A stretch of 64,000 nt of DNA. Origin: Myroides sp. JBRI-B21084 (lineage in GTDB: Bacteria; Bacteroidota; Bacteroidia; Flavobacteriales; Flavobacteriaceae). The stretch covers positions 2,232,001 through 2,296,000 of the forward strand of contig NZ_CP120653.1 in NCBI RefSeq assembly GCF_030545015.1. The letters run 5' to 3'. Positions 1 to 9,395 of this stretch are shown here, one piece after another (within the stretch, counting starts at the first letter, position 1; each line of letters starts with the position of its first letter). The notes beneath the pieces are model-generated. The model was given only the letters and a program-made list of their open reading frames with translations. It did no database searches and was not told the origin of the DNA. The position numbers and the translations under genes were made by a program.

Positions 1-555
1 CATACGTGAAGGCACCACAAAATCGCGTGCACCTTCAGGAGTCGATTTTATTAAATAAGGTGTTTCAACTTCACAAAAATCTAAATTTGAAAGGTAGTTT
101 CGTACTTCTTGTGCTACTTTATGTCTAAAAAGCAAACTGTTTTTTACAGGGTTTCTACGAATATCTAAGTATCTGTATTTCATACGAATGTCTTCGCCGC
201 CGTCGGTTTCATCTTCAATAGTAAAAGGCGGTAATTGTGCTTCGTTTAAAATAGTTAATTCGTTCACTAAAACTTCAATTTCGCCAGTAGGTATGTTGGT
301 GTTTTTAGATTCACGTTCAATAACAGTACCCTTTACCTGAATAACAAATTCGCGTCCTAAAGATTTTGCAAGTTGCATTACATCGGTATTTGTGCGCGAT
401 TCATCAAAAATAAGTTGTGTAATTCCGTAACGGTCGCGTAAATCAACCCAAATCATAAAACCTTTATCACGTGATTTTTGTACCCATCCCGCTAAAGTAA
501 CTTCTTTATTAACATCGGCTAAACGTAGTGCGCCGCAATTTTCACTTCTGTACAT
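1..555 (-). CDS. aspS: aspartate--tRNA ligase (N-terminal part, cut by window edge)
   Basis: Charges tRNA-Asp with aspartate in the cytoplasm. The minus strand reads from an ATG at 553-555 through about 185 codons and runs off the left edge without a stop. The start [12 protein letters not shown] is followed by the OB-fold anticodon-binding region ([20 protein letters not shown]), a typical bacterial AspRS N-terminus. The stretch RYLDIRRNP and then [16 protein letters not shown] marks entry into the class II catalytic core (motif 1/2 region). The catalytic C-terminal two thirds lie outside the window. A TACATTTG -7 element lies 23 bp upstream of the start. It stands alone, divergent from brnQ. 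The family assignment is secure; the discriminating or non-discriminating type cannot be told from this fragment. Confidence 0.95.
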   Translation of the reverse strand, partial: MYRSENCGALRLADVNKEVTLAGWVQKSRDKGFMIWVDLRDRYGITQLIFDESRTNTDVMQLAKSLGREFVIQVKGTVIERESKNTNIPTGEIEVLVNELTILNEAQLPPFTIEDETDGGEDIRMKYRYLDIRRNPVKNSLLFRHKVAQEVRNYLSNLDFCEVETPYLIKSTPEGARDFVVPSRM

Positions 556-577
556 TTTTCAAAAAAAATTGTTTATG

Positions 578-585
578 CAAATGTA
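578..585 (-). promoter_or_regulatory. -7 promoter element for aspS
   Basis: The minus strand reads TACATTTG, a full match to the Bacteroidota -7 consensus TAnnTTTG, 23 bp before the aspS ATG. No convincing -33 TTTG was seen at the usual 17-19 bp distance, so the call rests on the -7 box and its position. Confidence 0.5.
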
Positions 586-775
586 CTATTTTGTAAGTAA
601 CTTTTATAATTAAATGTGTTGTGTAAGGATTCTATTTTTTAAAAACTGTTTTAATAAAAGGTAAATTATGAACAAATCCTTTTTTTGTGCTATTTGATTA
701 AACTTTTATAGATAAATGTTGTTAAAACAGTATGTTTTATTTTGTGAAACTTAAGGTTTTGTTAAAAAAAATCAT

Positions 776-783
776 TATGTTTG
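776..783 (+). promoter_or_regulatory. -7 promoter element for brnQ
   Basis: TATGTTTG fits TAnnTTTG and lies 28 bp before the brnQ ATG at 812. The nearest upstream TTTG (758-761) leaves only a 14-bp spacer, shorter than usual, so the -33 box is uncertain. Confidence 0.45.
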
Positions 784-811
784 ATGTTAGTCAAGTTAAA
801 ATTTAGAAAGA

Positions 812-2110
812 ATGGATATAAGAAAGCAAAGAACGATTCTGTTTTTAGGTATGGCATTATTTGCTATGTTTTTTGGAGCAGGAAATTTACTTTTACCCGC
901 ATTTTTAGGATATCAAACTCGTGCAGATTGGCCCGAAACTTTAGGCGGTTTTTCGCTTACAGCAATTTTAGCGCCTGTATTAGGAATTTTTGCAGTTGCT
1001 GTTTCGGGTAAGTATTTTACCGATTTAGGTGCACGTGCGCATTTAAAATTGGCGTTTGTATTATCGTTTATAAATGTGCTTTGTATTGGTCCATTAATTG
1101 CATTGCCACGTGCGGGCGCCTCGGTTTACGAAGTTGCCATAAAACCAATTATTCCAGATGCGCAATCGGTATGGGTATGTATTTTGTTTTTTGGTGCGGT
1201 TATGCTAGCATCAATTTCTTTAAATAAAATTACAGGTATATTAGGGAAAATTTTCGCTCCAATTTTATTGTTCTTTTTAGCATTGTTAATAGTACCGGCT
1301 TTGTTTTTAGGTACAACGACTAATTTACAAGCAACCATACTTGAAAATCGTTTTTATATTGGTTTTCAAGAAGGATATCAAACAATGGATGTGTTGGCTG
1401 GAGTTATTTTTGCTGCACTTTTAATAGTAGGTGCTACTCGTAAAGGGTATTCACATACAAAAGATAAGGTAGAAGTTGTAGTAAAATCGGCTATTTATGC
1501 TGCAGTTTGGATGTTGTTGGTGTATGGGGGCTTGTTTTATTTGGGAGCAAATATCCAAGCTGATACCAGTACAGTAACGCATTCATCAATACTTGTGCAT
1601 ATTGCCACTCAATATTACGGCAACAACGGTGTTTATTTAATTTCGGCAATTATGTTGTTAGCTTGTTTAACAACTGCAATTGCATTAACGGCTGGTTCGG
1701 CGAACTTTTTTGAACGATTAACAAGTGGAAAATTAGGCTATATTGAAGGTGTTATTTCTATAACATTGGTTTCAATATTTTTAGCAATTACAGGTGTTGA
1801 TACCATTATTGAGTATGCAGCTGCGTTATTAAATTTTATATATCCGGTAACGTTGGTTTTAATACTATCTGTATTGTTATTTGGTAAAACAATTACCAAT
1901 AATAAACCATATTTAATAACACTTTTAGTAACTATGGTAATATCGTTACTACGCGTGTTGGTAGGTTGGTTTCCCAAAGAAACTACTTTGGCAGATTTAT
2001 TAAATATAATGCCTTTGGCAACTTACAATTTAGAATGGGTTTTACCTGCAATTTGTACTTTTATTATTAGTTGCTTTGTTTTAGGTAGAAATTTAAATAA
2101 TAAAGAATAA
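812..2110 (+). CDS. brnQ: branched-chain amino acid carrier, LIVCS family
   Basis: Inner-membrane sodium-coupled symporter for leucine, isoleucine and valine (family knowledge). The 432-residue length is normal for BrnQ. The N-terminus shows the family pattern: a short basic head (MDIRKQR), then a first helix with MFFGAGNLLLPAFLG. About twelve hydrophobic segments follow to the C-terminus. The start is ATG 812, close behind a TATGTTTG promoter element. The gene is monocistronic and ends at a strong hairpin shared with the convergent lipoprotein gene. No amino acid-responsive regulatory structure was seen. Substrate preference among the three branched-chain amino acids cannot be read from sequence. 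Confidence 0.93.
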   Translation: MDIRKQRTILFLGMALFAMFFGAGNLLLPAFLGYQTRADWPETLGGFSLTAILAPVLGIFAVAVSGKYFTDLGARAHLKLAFVLSFINVLCIGPLIALPRAGASVYEVAIKPIIPDAQSVWVCILFFGAVMLASISLNKITGILGKIFAPILLFFLALLIVPALFLGTTTNLQATILENRFYIGFQEGYQTMDVLAGVIFAALLIVGATRKGYSHTKDKVEVVVKSAIYAAVWMLLVYGGLFYLGANIQADTSTVTHSSILVHIATQYYGNNGVYLISAIMLLACLTTAIALTAGSANFFERLTSGKLGYIEGVISITLVSIFLAITGVDTIIEYAAALLNFIYPVTLVLILSVLLFGKTITNNKPYLITLLVTMVISLLRVLVGWFPKETTLADLLNIMPLATYNLEWVLPAICTFIISCFVLGRNLNNKE

Positions 2111-2139
2111 AAAAAACCAACCTTTTAGGTTGGTTTTTT
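2111..2139. terminator. bidirectional intrinsic terminator
   Basis: A perfect 12-bp stem (2111-2122 with 2128-2139, loop TTTTA) has A-tracts on one side and T-tracts on the other. It can therefore stop transcripts from brnQ (plus) and from the convergent lipoprotein gene (minus), whose stop codon begins at the last stem bases. Confidence 0.85.
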
Positions 2140-2514
2140 TTATCTGTTGGCATCTGCTGTCCAAGTAGCGCCATCTTTTAAAAACAAAATGGTTAAATTA
2201 TTGGCATTTATTTTAATATAATGTGTAGTGGTAGATCCAATCATAACAGCAGAATTTTCGTTTTTTTGAATTTCAACCCCGGTAATATCAGGAATTTCAT
2301 CAGAAAATAAAAAATTGTACGTATTACCTACTTTTACAACTTGAACGCTTCCGTTGTTATTTTGTTTGTTAACATTGGCATCGTTGTAACTTACATTTCC
2401 GTTGTATTTACCAATAAAAAAATCGTTGTTAGCAGGGTCGTCGTCAATGCTACAGGCTGTAACTACAAAAACCATTAAAAATAAACCGCCAATAAACTTA
2501 AAAAAATTTCTCAT
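2140..2514 (-). CDS. small predicted lipoprotein, unknown function
   Basis: 124 residues with a type II signal peptide: hydrophobic residues 8-20, then lipobox VTAC with the lipidated cysteine at residue 21. The next residues (SIDDDP) are acidic, as in many surface-exposed Bacteroidota lipoproteins (family knowledge; surface location is inferred). The mature part is about 100 residues, rich in N, T and V, with beta-type alternation, and has no motif I recognise. The gene is flanked by the brnQ terminator at its 3' end and a 275-bp gap before the MFS gene, so it is probably monocistronic. No function is assigned. Confidence 0.72.
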   Translation of the reverse strand: MRNFFKFIGGLFLMVFVVTACSIDDDPANNDFFIGKYNGNVSYNDANVNKQNNNGSVQVVKVGNTYNFLFSDEIPDITGVEIQKNENSAVMIGSTTTHYIKINANNLTILFLKDGATWTADANR

Positions 2515-2640
2515 AGTACAATAATTTTAATGTTCTATTACTATAATGCAAGTAATATGCCATAGGTGTATTATTGATTTTTAAAAGGTTTAAGGGGTAA
2601 TGATTGGTATAAAAGTGTTTATTTTTTCTACAAAACGTTT

Positions 2641-3789
2641 TTAATTATGGATGTATTTTTTAAGATACAAAACTGCCAATAAAGCACCCACCAAAGCCAT
2701 ACTTACACCAACTAATACGGGTGAATTATAAGCAAAGCCAAGAGTAATTGGTATTCCTCCAAAATATGCACCTAACGTATTACCTATATTAAAACTAGCT
2801 TGGCCTGCTGCTGCCGCTATATTTTCTGAACCTTTTGCCGAAGTAATTAACATCATTTGTAAAGGCGACCCAATTGTAAATGCCACCAAACCTGTAAAAA
2901 ATGCCATAACGTAAGTTAAAACTTCAATGTGTGCTGTAAAATGTACTATGATTAATGTTAAAGCCATTACTAAAAAACTACCAATAGCAGCTTTAGTGGG
3001 AGAAAATGAATCGGCTAATTTTCCACCTAAAATATTTCCAAAAAACATTCCCAAACCTATTAAAATCATAATGTAAGGAACATTGTTAGCTTGTATTTTA
3101 GCTACGTTTGTTACCATTGGCGCAATGTAAGAAATCCATGCAAACAAACCGCCTGTGCCAATTGATATAATGGCTACAATAAGCCAAGCTTTTGGTTTTT
3201 TAAAATATAAAAGTTGTTGCTGTAAATTACCTGTTGTGGTATTATTAATGTTAGGCAACCAAAAATAAATACATATAATAGTTACTACACCCAATGCGGC
3301 AATTAGTGCGTAAGTAATGCGCCAAGTAAAATGATGCCCTATATACGTGCCTAGCGGTACACCTGCTAAATTAGCAATTGTCATACCTGTAAACATAAGT
3401 GCAATTGCTTGTGCTTCTTTTCCTTTTTGAGCTAAATGTGCCGCTACAACCGATCCTACACCAAAAAAGGCTCCATGTGGTAAGCCCGATAGAAACCTTG
3501 TAGCAGCTAAAGAGTTGTATTCTGGTGCAAACGCAAATAATGCGTTAAATAGCACAAACAAAATCATTAAAAATAATAACACCTTTTTAGGTGCAATTTT
3601 ACCAGTAAATAAGGTTAAAAGTGGTGCGCCAACAACTACACCAAATGCATATAAGGCAATAAAATGCGCAGCTTTTGTAATTGATATGTGTTGATCGTTG
3701 GCAATATCTGGTAAAATGCCCATCATAGTAAATTCGGTCATACCAATGGCTAAACCGCCAAAAGCCAAAGCAATTAGGCCTTTATTCAT
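2641..3789 (-). CDS. MFS transporter, DHA1-like drug or sugar efflux family
   Basis: Inner-membrane proton antiporter of the 12-helix major facilitator superfamily, AraJ/YdhP-like. An open frame could start at TTG 3816, but the ATG at 3787-3789 gives MNKGLIALAFGGLAIGM, where the first helix begins at once as the family expects; that start is chosen (382 residues). Visible features are the helix 1 motif GMTEFTMMGILPDIA, the helix 4 region TRFLSGLPHGAFFGVGSVVAAH, and a mid loop around residue 190 separating two six-helix halves. The usual substrates of this branch are drugs, arabinose-like sugars or nucleosides; the real substrate is unknown. It stands divergent to the DUF6891 gene. Confidence 0.85.
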   Translation of the reverse strand: MNKGLIALAFGGLAIGMTEFTMMGILPDIANDQHISITKAAHFIALYAFGVVVGAPLLTLFTGKIAPKKVLLFLMILFVLFNALFAFAPEYNSLAATRFLSGLPHGAFFGVGSVVAAHLAQKGKEAQAIALMFTGMTIANLAGVPLGTYIGHHFTWRITYALIAALGVVTIICIYFWLPNINNTTTGNLQQQLLYFKKPKAWLIVAIISIGTGGLFAWISYIAPMVTNVAKIQANNVPYIMILIGLGMFFGNILGGKLADSFSPTKAAIGSFLVMALTLIIVHFTAHIEVLTYVMAFFTGLVAFTIGSPLQMMLITSAKGSENIAAAAGQASFNIGNTLGAYFGGIPITLGFAYNSPVLVGVSMALVGALLAVLYLKKYIHN

Positions 3790-3994
3790 AGTTAGTTTTT
3801 TATAAATAGTTTGCAAAATTACGGTTTCATTTTAAAAAGCAACCGAAACATTATTATTTATTAAAATTTAAATTAAAACAATAATTATTTTAAATATTGT
3901 AAAAAAAAGCATTCAGTATATTTTAAATTTAAAAGGAATTGATATATTCGTATTGTAAAATTTTAAAAAGTTAAAGGCTTAAAAGCAAATTTGT

Positions 3995-4648
3995 ATGAAA
4001 CAAAGTATGTCTGAAGATCAGCAGTTTATTTTTGATTCGATTTACACGCAAGTACGTTCTGGGTTTTATAGCTTAGAAGACATCCAGACTAGTATTGTTG
4101 AAGAGATTGAAGATAATGGTTTTGAAGATGAAATATCTGAAGATTGGGCACATGAGCACATAAATTTAGTGTACCAAGAACTTTTAAAGGAAAGCAAAAA
4201 TTGGGAATCAAACAATCAAACGCAGCGCTTAATTGCCGCTTTTGACGAATTGGCCGATTCTAAATTTATTGCATTACATTACCCAGGTTACACCAATGAA
4301 GATGGAGAATACGAGGTTGAAGAAGTAGAACGTGCATTGATTGATAATAACGAAAAATCGAATGGATATTGTTTTTATCATGGTCAAGATTTAGAACGTG
4401 CTGTTCGTGGCGAAGGTTTGTATATAAGTTTCCAAAAAATTAATAACGAAAGCGATGCTGTTAGCAAAGAAATTGCTAAAAAAGTTGTTGAAGTTTTAGA
4501 AAAGCATGATTTAAAGGTAGATTGGAACGGCAAAGCAACTTCTCGTATTTTTTTACCCGATTTTAAATGGGAACATATTTACGATGAAGATTCTCGTGAT
4601 TTACTAAATTATAATTACGTTATCGACGCAATTTTATTAAATAAATAG
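3995..4648 (+). CDS. DUF6891-like protein, unknown function
   Basis: 217 residues, acidic, with no signal peptide or membrane segment, so probably cytoplasmic. The stretch GYCFYHGQDLERAV followed by GEGLYISFQKI (about residues 129-155) resembles the DUF6891 family as I remember it. The first third (FIFDSIYTQVRSGFYSLEDI) is helical and looks like the domain start. The function of the family is not known to me. ATG 3995 is the first start; a second in-frame ATG (MSEDQQF) four codons later is possible. A hairpin terminator follows directly. It does not form an operon with its neighbours. Confidence 0.72.
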   Translation: MKQSMSEDQQFIFDSIYTQVRSGFYSLEDIQTSIVEEIEDNGFEDEISEDWAHEHINLVYQELLKESKNWESNNQTQRLIAAFDELADSKFIALHYPGYTNEDGEYEVEEVERALIDNNEKSNGYCFYHGQDLERAVRGEGLYISFQKINNESDAVSKEIAKKVVEVLEKHDLKVDWNGKATSRIFLPDFKWEHIYDEDSRDLLNYNYVIDAILLNK

Positions 4649-4653
4649 TATTT

Positions 4654-4686
4654 AAAAGGGCATTCTTAATTTTGAATGCCTTTTTT
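4654..4686 (+). terminator. intrinsic terminator after the DUF6891 gene
   Basis: GGGCATTC pairs with GAATGCC across an 8-base loop, followed by CTTTTTTATTTTG; it begins 6 bp past the stop codon. Confidence 0.8.
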
Positions 4687-5004
4687 ATTTTGTATCAAAA
4701 TAGATTTACACTTTTTGTGTGAACCTATTTAAATTATACATTTCATTTTCTAAGTTTAGTAAATGAAGTTAAAGTGTTTTATACGTTAATGTCAATAGCT
4801 TATTGCATGTTTAAAAAGTATTCAATTAATATTGCCCAAAAGTTGTAAAACTTTTAGCAATGGAGTAATTTTTTTAATAGCATTTTTATGCTAATTTTCT
4901 TGTTTTTAGTGTTTTAAATTGAAAATAATTGGATGTTATTATTGACGAATTAATTAAAAAAAATACTTTTGATGCTATAAAGTAAATATTTAAACACCTT
5001 AAAT
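4687..5004. other. 318-bp AT-rich intergenic region
   Basis: No ORF with coding character, no tRNA-like fold and no clear repeat was seen between the DUF6891 terminator and the next lipoprotein gene. The DNA is very AT-rich. It must hold the promoter of the downstream TTG-started gene, but no full TAnnTTTG match at a good distance stood out. Confidence 0.5.
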
Positions 5005-5526
5005 TTGAGAAAGTTAATTTTATTTATAACATTACTGTTTGTAGCTACCGGTTGTAATGTAAGCTTAGTAAATACAAATGTTAGTTTTGATGGTTTATAC
5101 ATTAACAGTGATAAATATAAAGAACTACTCACTAATATAGACTGTAAAAATAAATCAAAAAATATCTATTTAACAAATGGAATTGAATTACGTAATTGTA
5201 TTATAAATAATAAGAAACCAGCACTTGTGTATATTTGGAGTTTACATTGTAAAAGTGAGAGTTGTGTAAATATTGAATTTTTTATTCGATTTTGTAAAGA
5301 GAACAATGTTGTGCCTTATATAGTTATTGAGTATCTTACAGAAAAAGATTTAAATTATTACAAATCTTTAGATGTAGATTTATACGTTATTAATAACACG
5401 TATTATAAAACCAAATTTGTTAATAGTTATTCTAAAAAGTTTCGCCAAGATTTAATTCAAGAAAAAAGAACGCTTGGAAATAGGTATATTTTTTTTGATG
5501 AAAATGCAAAGGTTACATCTTTATAA
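5005..5526 (+). CDS. predicted lipoprotein with a thioredoxin-like segment
   Basis: 173 residues starting at TTG 5005 (no ATG lies upstream of the signal peptide). The N-terminus is a type II signal: MRKLILFITLLFVATGC, lipidated cysteine at residue 17. Around residues 73-110 the pattern ALVYIWSLHCKSESCVNIEFF, then VVPYIVIEYL resembles a thioredoxin fold strand-helix-strand, with two cysteines spaced C-x4-C in place of CxxC. This makes a thiol-redox or metallochaperone-type fold possible, but it is only a resemblance. Base composition is more AT-rich than its neighbours, which may mean recent gain. It is monocistronic. Function is unknown. Confidence 0.68.
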   Translation: MRKLILFITLLFVATGCNVSLVNTNVSFDGLYINSDKYKELLTNIDCKNKSKNIYLTNGIELRNCIINNKKPALVYIWSLHCKSESCVNIEFFIRFCKENNVVPYIVIEYLTEKDLNYYKSLDVDLYVINNTYYKTKFVNSYSKKFRQDLIQEKRTLGNRYIFFDENAKVTSL

Positions 5527-5603
5527 ACAATTGATGGTATTTTTTACAAAGAATCTTTATCCATGTAGAATTATTTTTTAGTTGGATATTAAGTAATAAA
5601 ACA

Positions 5604-5634
5604 AACAGCCTTTTTACTTTTGTAAAAGGCTGTT
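5604..5634. terminator. bidirectional terminator between convergent genes
   Basis: AACAGCCTTTTTAC pairs with GTAAAAGGCTGTT around a short loop. It lies between the plus-strand lipoprotein gene and the minus-strand oxidoreductase, 21 bp beyond the latter's stop codon. Confidence 0.75.
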
Positions 5635-5654
5635 CTTAATTGCAATAAGGTATA

Positions 5655-6689
5655 TTATTTAAGTGCTTTGCGTACTTCTGGAGCCACTTTTGTCCCAAAC
5701 AATTCAATAGATTTCATAAGCAAGTGGTGATCTGGGTCGCCAACATCCATGTGTGCTACAAAGCGAGAGTGTCCAAACCATTCGTGTTGTTGTAAAATTT
5801 TATCAATTACTGCATTTGGTTCGCCCATAAAATAAGCACCTTCAGGTTGAGTGGTGTTTAAAAAAGCTTCTTTACTAAATGCACCCCAACCGCGTTCTTT
5901 ACCTATTTGGTTTATTTGCGCTTCATAAAACGGAAAGTAGTCATCTTTTACTTTGCTTGTAGTTCCTAAAAAAGTGTGTGAATTAATGCCAACCTGCATT
6001 TTTGCAATATCGTGCCCTGCAGCTAAATAATTTTCTTTGTAATAGTCAACCAAAGGTTTAAAGTTTATAGGCATTCCACCAATAATAGCAAACATAATTG
6101 GCAATCCTAAACGTGCGGCTCTTAATACCGATGCAGGTGTACCACCAACAGCAATCCACACAGGTAATTGGTCTTGAAACGGTTTAGGATACAGGTTTAC
6201 ATTTTGTAGGTTCTGCGTTAAACGTCCGTTCCAATTAATATCTGTGCCGTTTTTATCAATTAAATCTAACAACAACATTAGTTTATCTTCAAATAGGGCA
6301 TCGTAATCGTCTAGACTAAAGCCAAAAAGCGGAAATGATTCAATAAAACTTCCTCTGCCAGCCATAATATGAGCTCTTCCTTTAGATATTTGATCCAACA
6401 TACTAAAATCTTCAAACAATCTAACTGGGTCGCTTGAACTTAAAACCGTAACAGCCGATCCTAATTTTATGTTTTTTGTAACTGCTGCCGCGGCACTTAA
6501 AAACAATTGCGGATTGGTAACGCTGTAGTCTGCACGGTGGTGTTCGCCTATTTCAAAAACATCTAAACCTGCTTCATCGGCTAATTTTACTTGTTCTAAC
6601 ATTTCGGTAAAACGTTGATGAGGTGCTTTGCGTTGTTTGGTTTGTTCGTTTAATTTTAAGTCGCCAAACATTGATATTCCTAATTCCAT
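5655..6689 (-). CDS. LLM-class flavin-dependent oxidoreductase
   Basis: Luciferase-like monooxygenase family, a TIM barrel that binds FMN and usually takes reduced flavin from a partner reductase. Length 344 is typical. Visible family marks are the first barrel strand (MELGISMFGD), EHH at about residue 48 (GEHHRADYS), LGSAVTVLSSSDPVRLFED, and GRAHIMAGRGSF. The physiological substrate of such proteins is mostly unknown; aldehydes, alkanesulfonates and xenobiotics occur in the family. It lies 65 bp downstream of the MpaB-family gene on the same strand, so co-transcription is possible. Cytoplasmic; no regulatory site was identified. Confidence 0.88.
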   Translation of the reverse strand: MELGISMFGDLKLNEQTKQRKAPHQRFTEMLEQVKLADEAGLDVFEIGEHHRADYSVTNPQLFLSAAAAVTKNIKLGSAVTVLSSSDPVRLFEDFSMLDQISKGRAHIMAGRGSFIESFPLFGFSLDDYDALFEDKLMLLLDLIDKNGTDINWNGRLTQNLQNVNLYPKPFQDQLPVWIAVGGTPASVLRAARLGLPIMFAIIGGMPINFKPLVDYYKENYLAAGHDIAKMQVGINSHTFLGTTSKVKDDYFPFYEAQINQIGKERGWGAFSKEAFLNTTQPEGAYFMGEPNAVIDKILQQHEWFGHSRFVAHMDVGDPDHHLLMKSIELFGTKVAPEVRKALK

Positions 6690-6754
6690 TCTTTCTAATT
6701 TTATTGTAAAAGTAACCTAATTGTGTTTGTTTCTACTTAATGTAGAGTAAGAAG

Positions 6755-7936
6755 TTACTTGGCTTGTTGGTATAGTTTCCAAACTTTTTCTTGAGCTTTA
6801 CGCCCTTGTTTTGCTATTTTATTATAATAATCAGGATTGCTTTTTGCTTTTGTATCAAAATATTCATTGATTTTATTTAAAAATAAAATCCAATATTTGG
6901 CTTTTGAATAGGGTAGTGCCAATTCTTGTCTGCTTTCAGTTCCTAATAAAACTTCGTTATATCCCAGATTTGTTTTTTGTACAAACCATTTCATTATTTT
7001 ATTTTTAGTAAACGTTACACGCAGCGGTTCATCATACAAAGCCCAAGCTAATTGTTTAGAATCGGTATCGATCCCTTTTTGCGATTTACTCCATAAAAAC
7101 AATTGTTTTGCAGCCTCTTCGCCTGTGTTTGGCAATAAATGTAAAGGTATGCCCATTAAGTAACCAACATATTTCCATAAATGTAAAACTGCTTCAAGTT
7201 CTTTAGCTGTTGGTTTAAATTTTAATTTCGATAACCCGTCTATAAAAGCAATTGAAAACCCTAAGTTGGTTGCCAGCATATCCCAAAGATTTATAGGACG
7301 GCCCCATAATTCAGATTTCCATTCCGATTTTTTTTCGATTTGTATGCGCGAATAAGCATGTATAAGTCTGGTAGTTAAAACCGCATAAATACCTTTATTG
7401 TTCGGTTTTAATCCATTAATTTCGGTAACATACATCCAAAAATCAACTGTATCGGCTAAACGTTTAACCGCACCTTTGTGCAATGCTTGTGTAAATATAA
7501 GCGGTTTGTTAATAGCCGATGATTCGTAACCACCCATTAAACAATAATTCCGTAAAACCGATAATGCTGCTGTGCCCGTACGATTGCAATACGATGTACC
7601 TAAATTCACTAAATCAAAGTCAACCCATGAAGGGACTTCGTTCAATTGTTGAAATAAATTTTGAGTAGCTAATGAAAGCCTGTTTTTATTCGATGGAAAC
7701 AAAGAAAAATCGGTATGTAACTTAGCAATTGCTTGGTTAAATGGGGTGTTTGTAAAATATTCAACAGCTACTTCATCAGCTAAATCATCTACTTTAAAGT
7801 AATAAGGTACTAACTTTTCACTATCTGAAATGTTTGTTTTAGGTAACAAAAAGGGAAGTAGGTTGTCCTTAGTTGGTTGCCAATAACTTGCAAAGGATTT
7901 GTTGTTTTTAGGTTGATATCTTTCAGGAATTTTCAT
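6755..7936 (-). CDS. MpaB-family (DUF2236) oxygenase
   Basis: 393 residues, helical, without signal peptide or membrane helices. The body resembles the ER-bound oxygenase MpaB / rubber oxygenase (Lcp) family: FWMYVTEINGLKPNN, then LIHAYSRIQ (His/Arg pair around residue 200), GYLMGIPLHLLPNTGEEA, as I recall. Family members bind haem b through conserved histidines and cleave C=C bonds with oxygen; the substrate here is unknown. ATG 7936 overlaps the leader that also carries the nuo terminator hairpin, so its promoter is inside or just beyond the nuoN end. The neighbouring LLM oxidoreductase may act on a related substrate (inference). Confidence 0.78.
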   Translation of the reverse strand: MKIPERYQPKNNKSFASYWQPTKDNLLPFLLPKTNISDSEKLVPYYFKVDDLADEVAVEYFTNTPFNQAIAKLHTDFSLFPSNKNRLSLATQNLFQQLNEVPSWVDFDLVNLGTSYCNRTGTAALSVLRNYCLMGGYESSAINKPLIFTQALHKGAVKRLADTVDFWMYVTEINGLKPNNKGIYAVLTTRLIHAYSRIQIEKKSEWKSELWGRPINLWDMLATNLGFSIAFIDGLSKLKFKPTAKELEAVLHLWKYVGYLMGIPLHLLPNTGEEAAKQLFLWSKSQKGIDTDSKQLAWALYDEPLRVTFTKNKIMKWFVQKTNLGYNEVLLGTESRQELALPYSKAKYWILFLNKINEYFDTKAKSNPDYYNKIAKQGRKAQEKVWKLYQQAK

Positions 7937-7950
7937 AGTTTAAAGATATA

Positions 7951-7984
7951 AAAAAAGGTTGATTTGAACTTCAAATCAACCTTT
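7951..7984 (-). terminator. terminator of the nuo operon
   Basis: The minus strand reads AAAGGTTGATTTGA, a 3-base loop, TCAAATCAACCTTT and then a run of T. The hairpin begins 18 bp after the nuoN stop codon. Confidence 0.85.
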
Positions 7985-8002
7985 AGTAAAGTAATCAATT
8001 AA

Positions 8003-9376
8003 CTAAAATAAATCTATGATTAATGATGGACAAAATCCGATAATAAGATTAATAAGAATTGCTGTAATTGCAACTACAGTGTACACGGTGTTTTTGGTGT
8101 AAACCGTTTTTACATCGGCATTTTTATAAGTAAACATGGTAATAATTACTTTAAAATAATAATAAATACTGATGATTGATGTAATTACCGCTGTAATAAC
8201 TGTAACATAATACCCTTGTTTTAAAGCTTCTGTAAACAAGAAAAGTTTACCAAAAAAACCTGCTAAAATAGGGATACCCGCCATTGATAATAAGGCTAAC
8301 GACAATGTTACTGCTAATACTGGTTTGTGTTTTGCAAAACCACGAAAATGCATAATAAGTTCTTCGTTTTTATCTTGGCATACATATAAAATTACGCTGA
8401 ATGCTGCAATACCTGCAATTGCATAAGCTACCATATAGTAAAATAAATAAGGTTCTGCCGTGGTGCCTAATAATATTGCTAATAACATAAAACCTGCATG
8501 TGATATACCCGAGTAAGCCATTAAACGTTTTATGTTATTTTGTTTTAAAGCCATTATGTTACCTACAACCAAAGTAGCGGCAATTAAAAAGGCAATTAAA
8601 CTAGTAAAAGTCTCTGGCATTGCAGGGAAAAATACAACACTTAATTTATAAAAAGCAGCTACAGCAGCAACTTTAGCTAAAGTGCTCATAGTTGTTGTTG
8701 TAAGTATTGGAGCGCCTTGATATACATCGGGTGCCCAAAAATGGAATGGGAATGCAGCAATTTTAAATAACAAACCTACAAGCATTAAAGCAAAACCTAC
8801 TGTAAACCATTTAGGCATTGTTAATTGAGTGCTAGCAGTTATAATTTGATCGATATCGAATGCTGCAGTTGCGCCATAAATTAAAGCAATACCAAACAAA
8901 ATAAAACCCGATGCAAATGAACCCATTAAAAAATATTTCATTCCGGCTTCGTTACTTTTAATATTTGTTCGATCACTTCCTGCTAAAATGTATAAGGTAA
9001 TTGATAAAATTTCTAATCCTAAAAAGAACATTACTAAGTTTCCTAATGAAACCATACAGTAAGCTCCAATTAATAAAAATATTTTTAACGATGTATAATC
9101 TGATATTTTATCGTATTGCTCTTTATAAAATGATTGACCTAAAGCTACTATAAAAAAGGTAATTACAATAAATAAGGCGTTAAACAATACGGTTGATTTG
9201 TTTACTACAATCATGTTATTGTAAAACGATTCAACAGTATTATAATCACCAATATTGATGCCCAAAGCAACCAACAAACCTATTAAAGTAAGTGGAACAA
9301 TGGTTTTGCGCAGGTTAATAATTTCTAATACTAATATAAGAACTGCTAAAGATGCTAAAGCTATTAATGTACTCAT
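8003..9376 (-). CDS. nuoN: NADH-quinone oxidoreductase subunit N
   Basis: One of three antiporter-like proton-pumping subunits in the membrane arm of complex I. The 457 residues hold about 14 hydrophobic segments. The core has the family pattern around the lysine-bearing broken helices (AAFPFHFWAPDVYQGAP at about residues 225-241, then IKRLMAYSGISHAGF). It is the last gene of the 14-gene nuo operon, 19 bp after nuoM, with the operon terminator just behind. Length and motifs look normal. The start ATG 9376 fits the helix 1 position. Confidence 0.96.
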   Translation of the reverse strand: MSTLIALASLAVLILVLEIINLRKTIVPLTLIGLLVALGINIGDYNTVESFYNNMIVVNKSTVLFNALFIVITFFIVALGQSFYKEQYDKISDYTSLKIFLLIGAYCMVSLGNLVMFFLGLEILSITLYILAGSDRTNIKSNEAGMKYFLMGSFASGFILFGIALIYGATAAFDIDQIITASTQLTMPKWFTVGFALMLVGLLFKIAAFPFHFWAPDVYQGAPILTTTTMSTLAKVAAVAAFYKLSVVFFPAMPETFTSLIAFLIAATLVVGNIMALKQNNIKRLMAYSGISHAGFMLLAILLGTTAEPYLFYYMVAYAIAGIAAFSVILYVCQDKNEELIMHFRGFAKHKPVLAVTLSLALLSMAGIPILAGFFGKLFLFTEALKQGYYVTVITAVITSIISIYYYFKVIITMFTYKNADVKTVYTKNTVYTVVAITAILINLIIGFCPSLIIDLF

Positions 9377-9395
9377 AGTTTAATTTTTCTATGTT

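Noticed and set aside
1738..1977. 79-codon minus-strand frame opposite brnQ
   Set aside because: Antisense shadow of a certain transporter gene.
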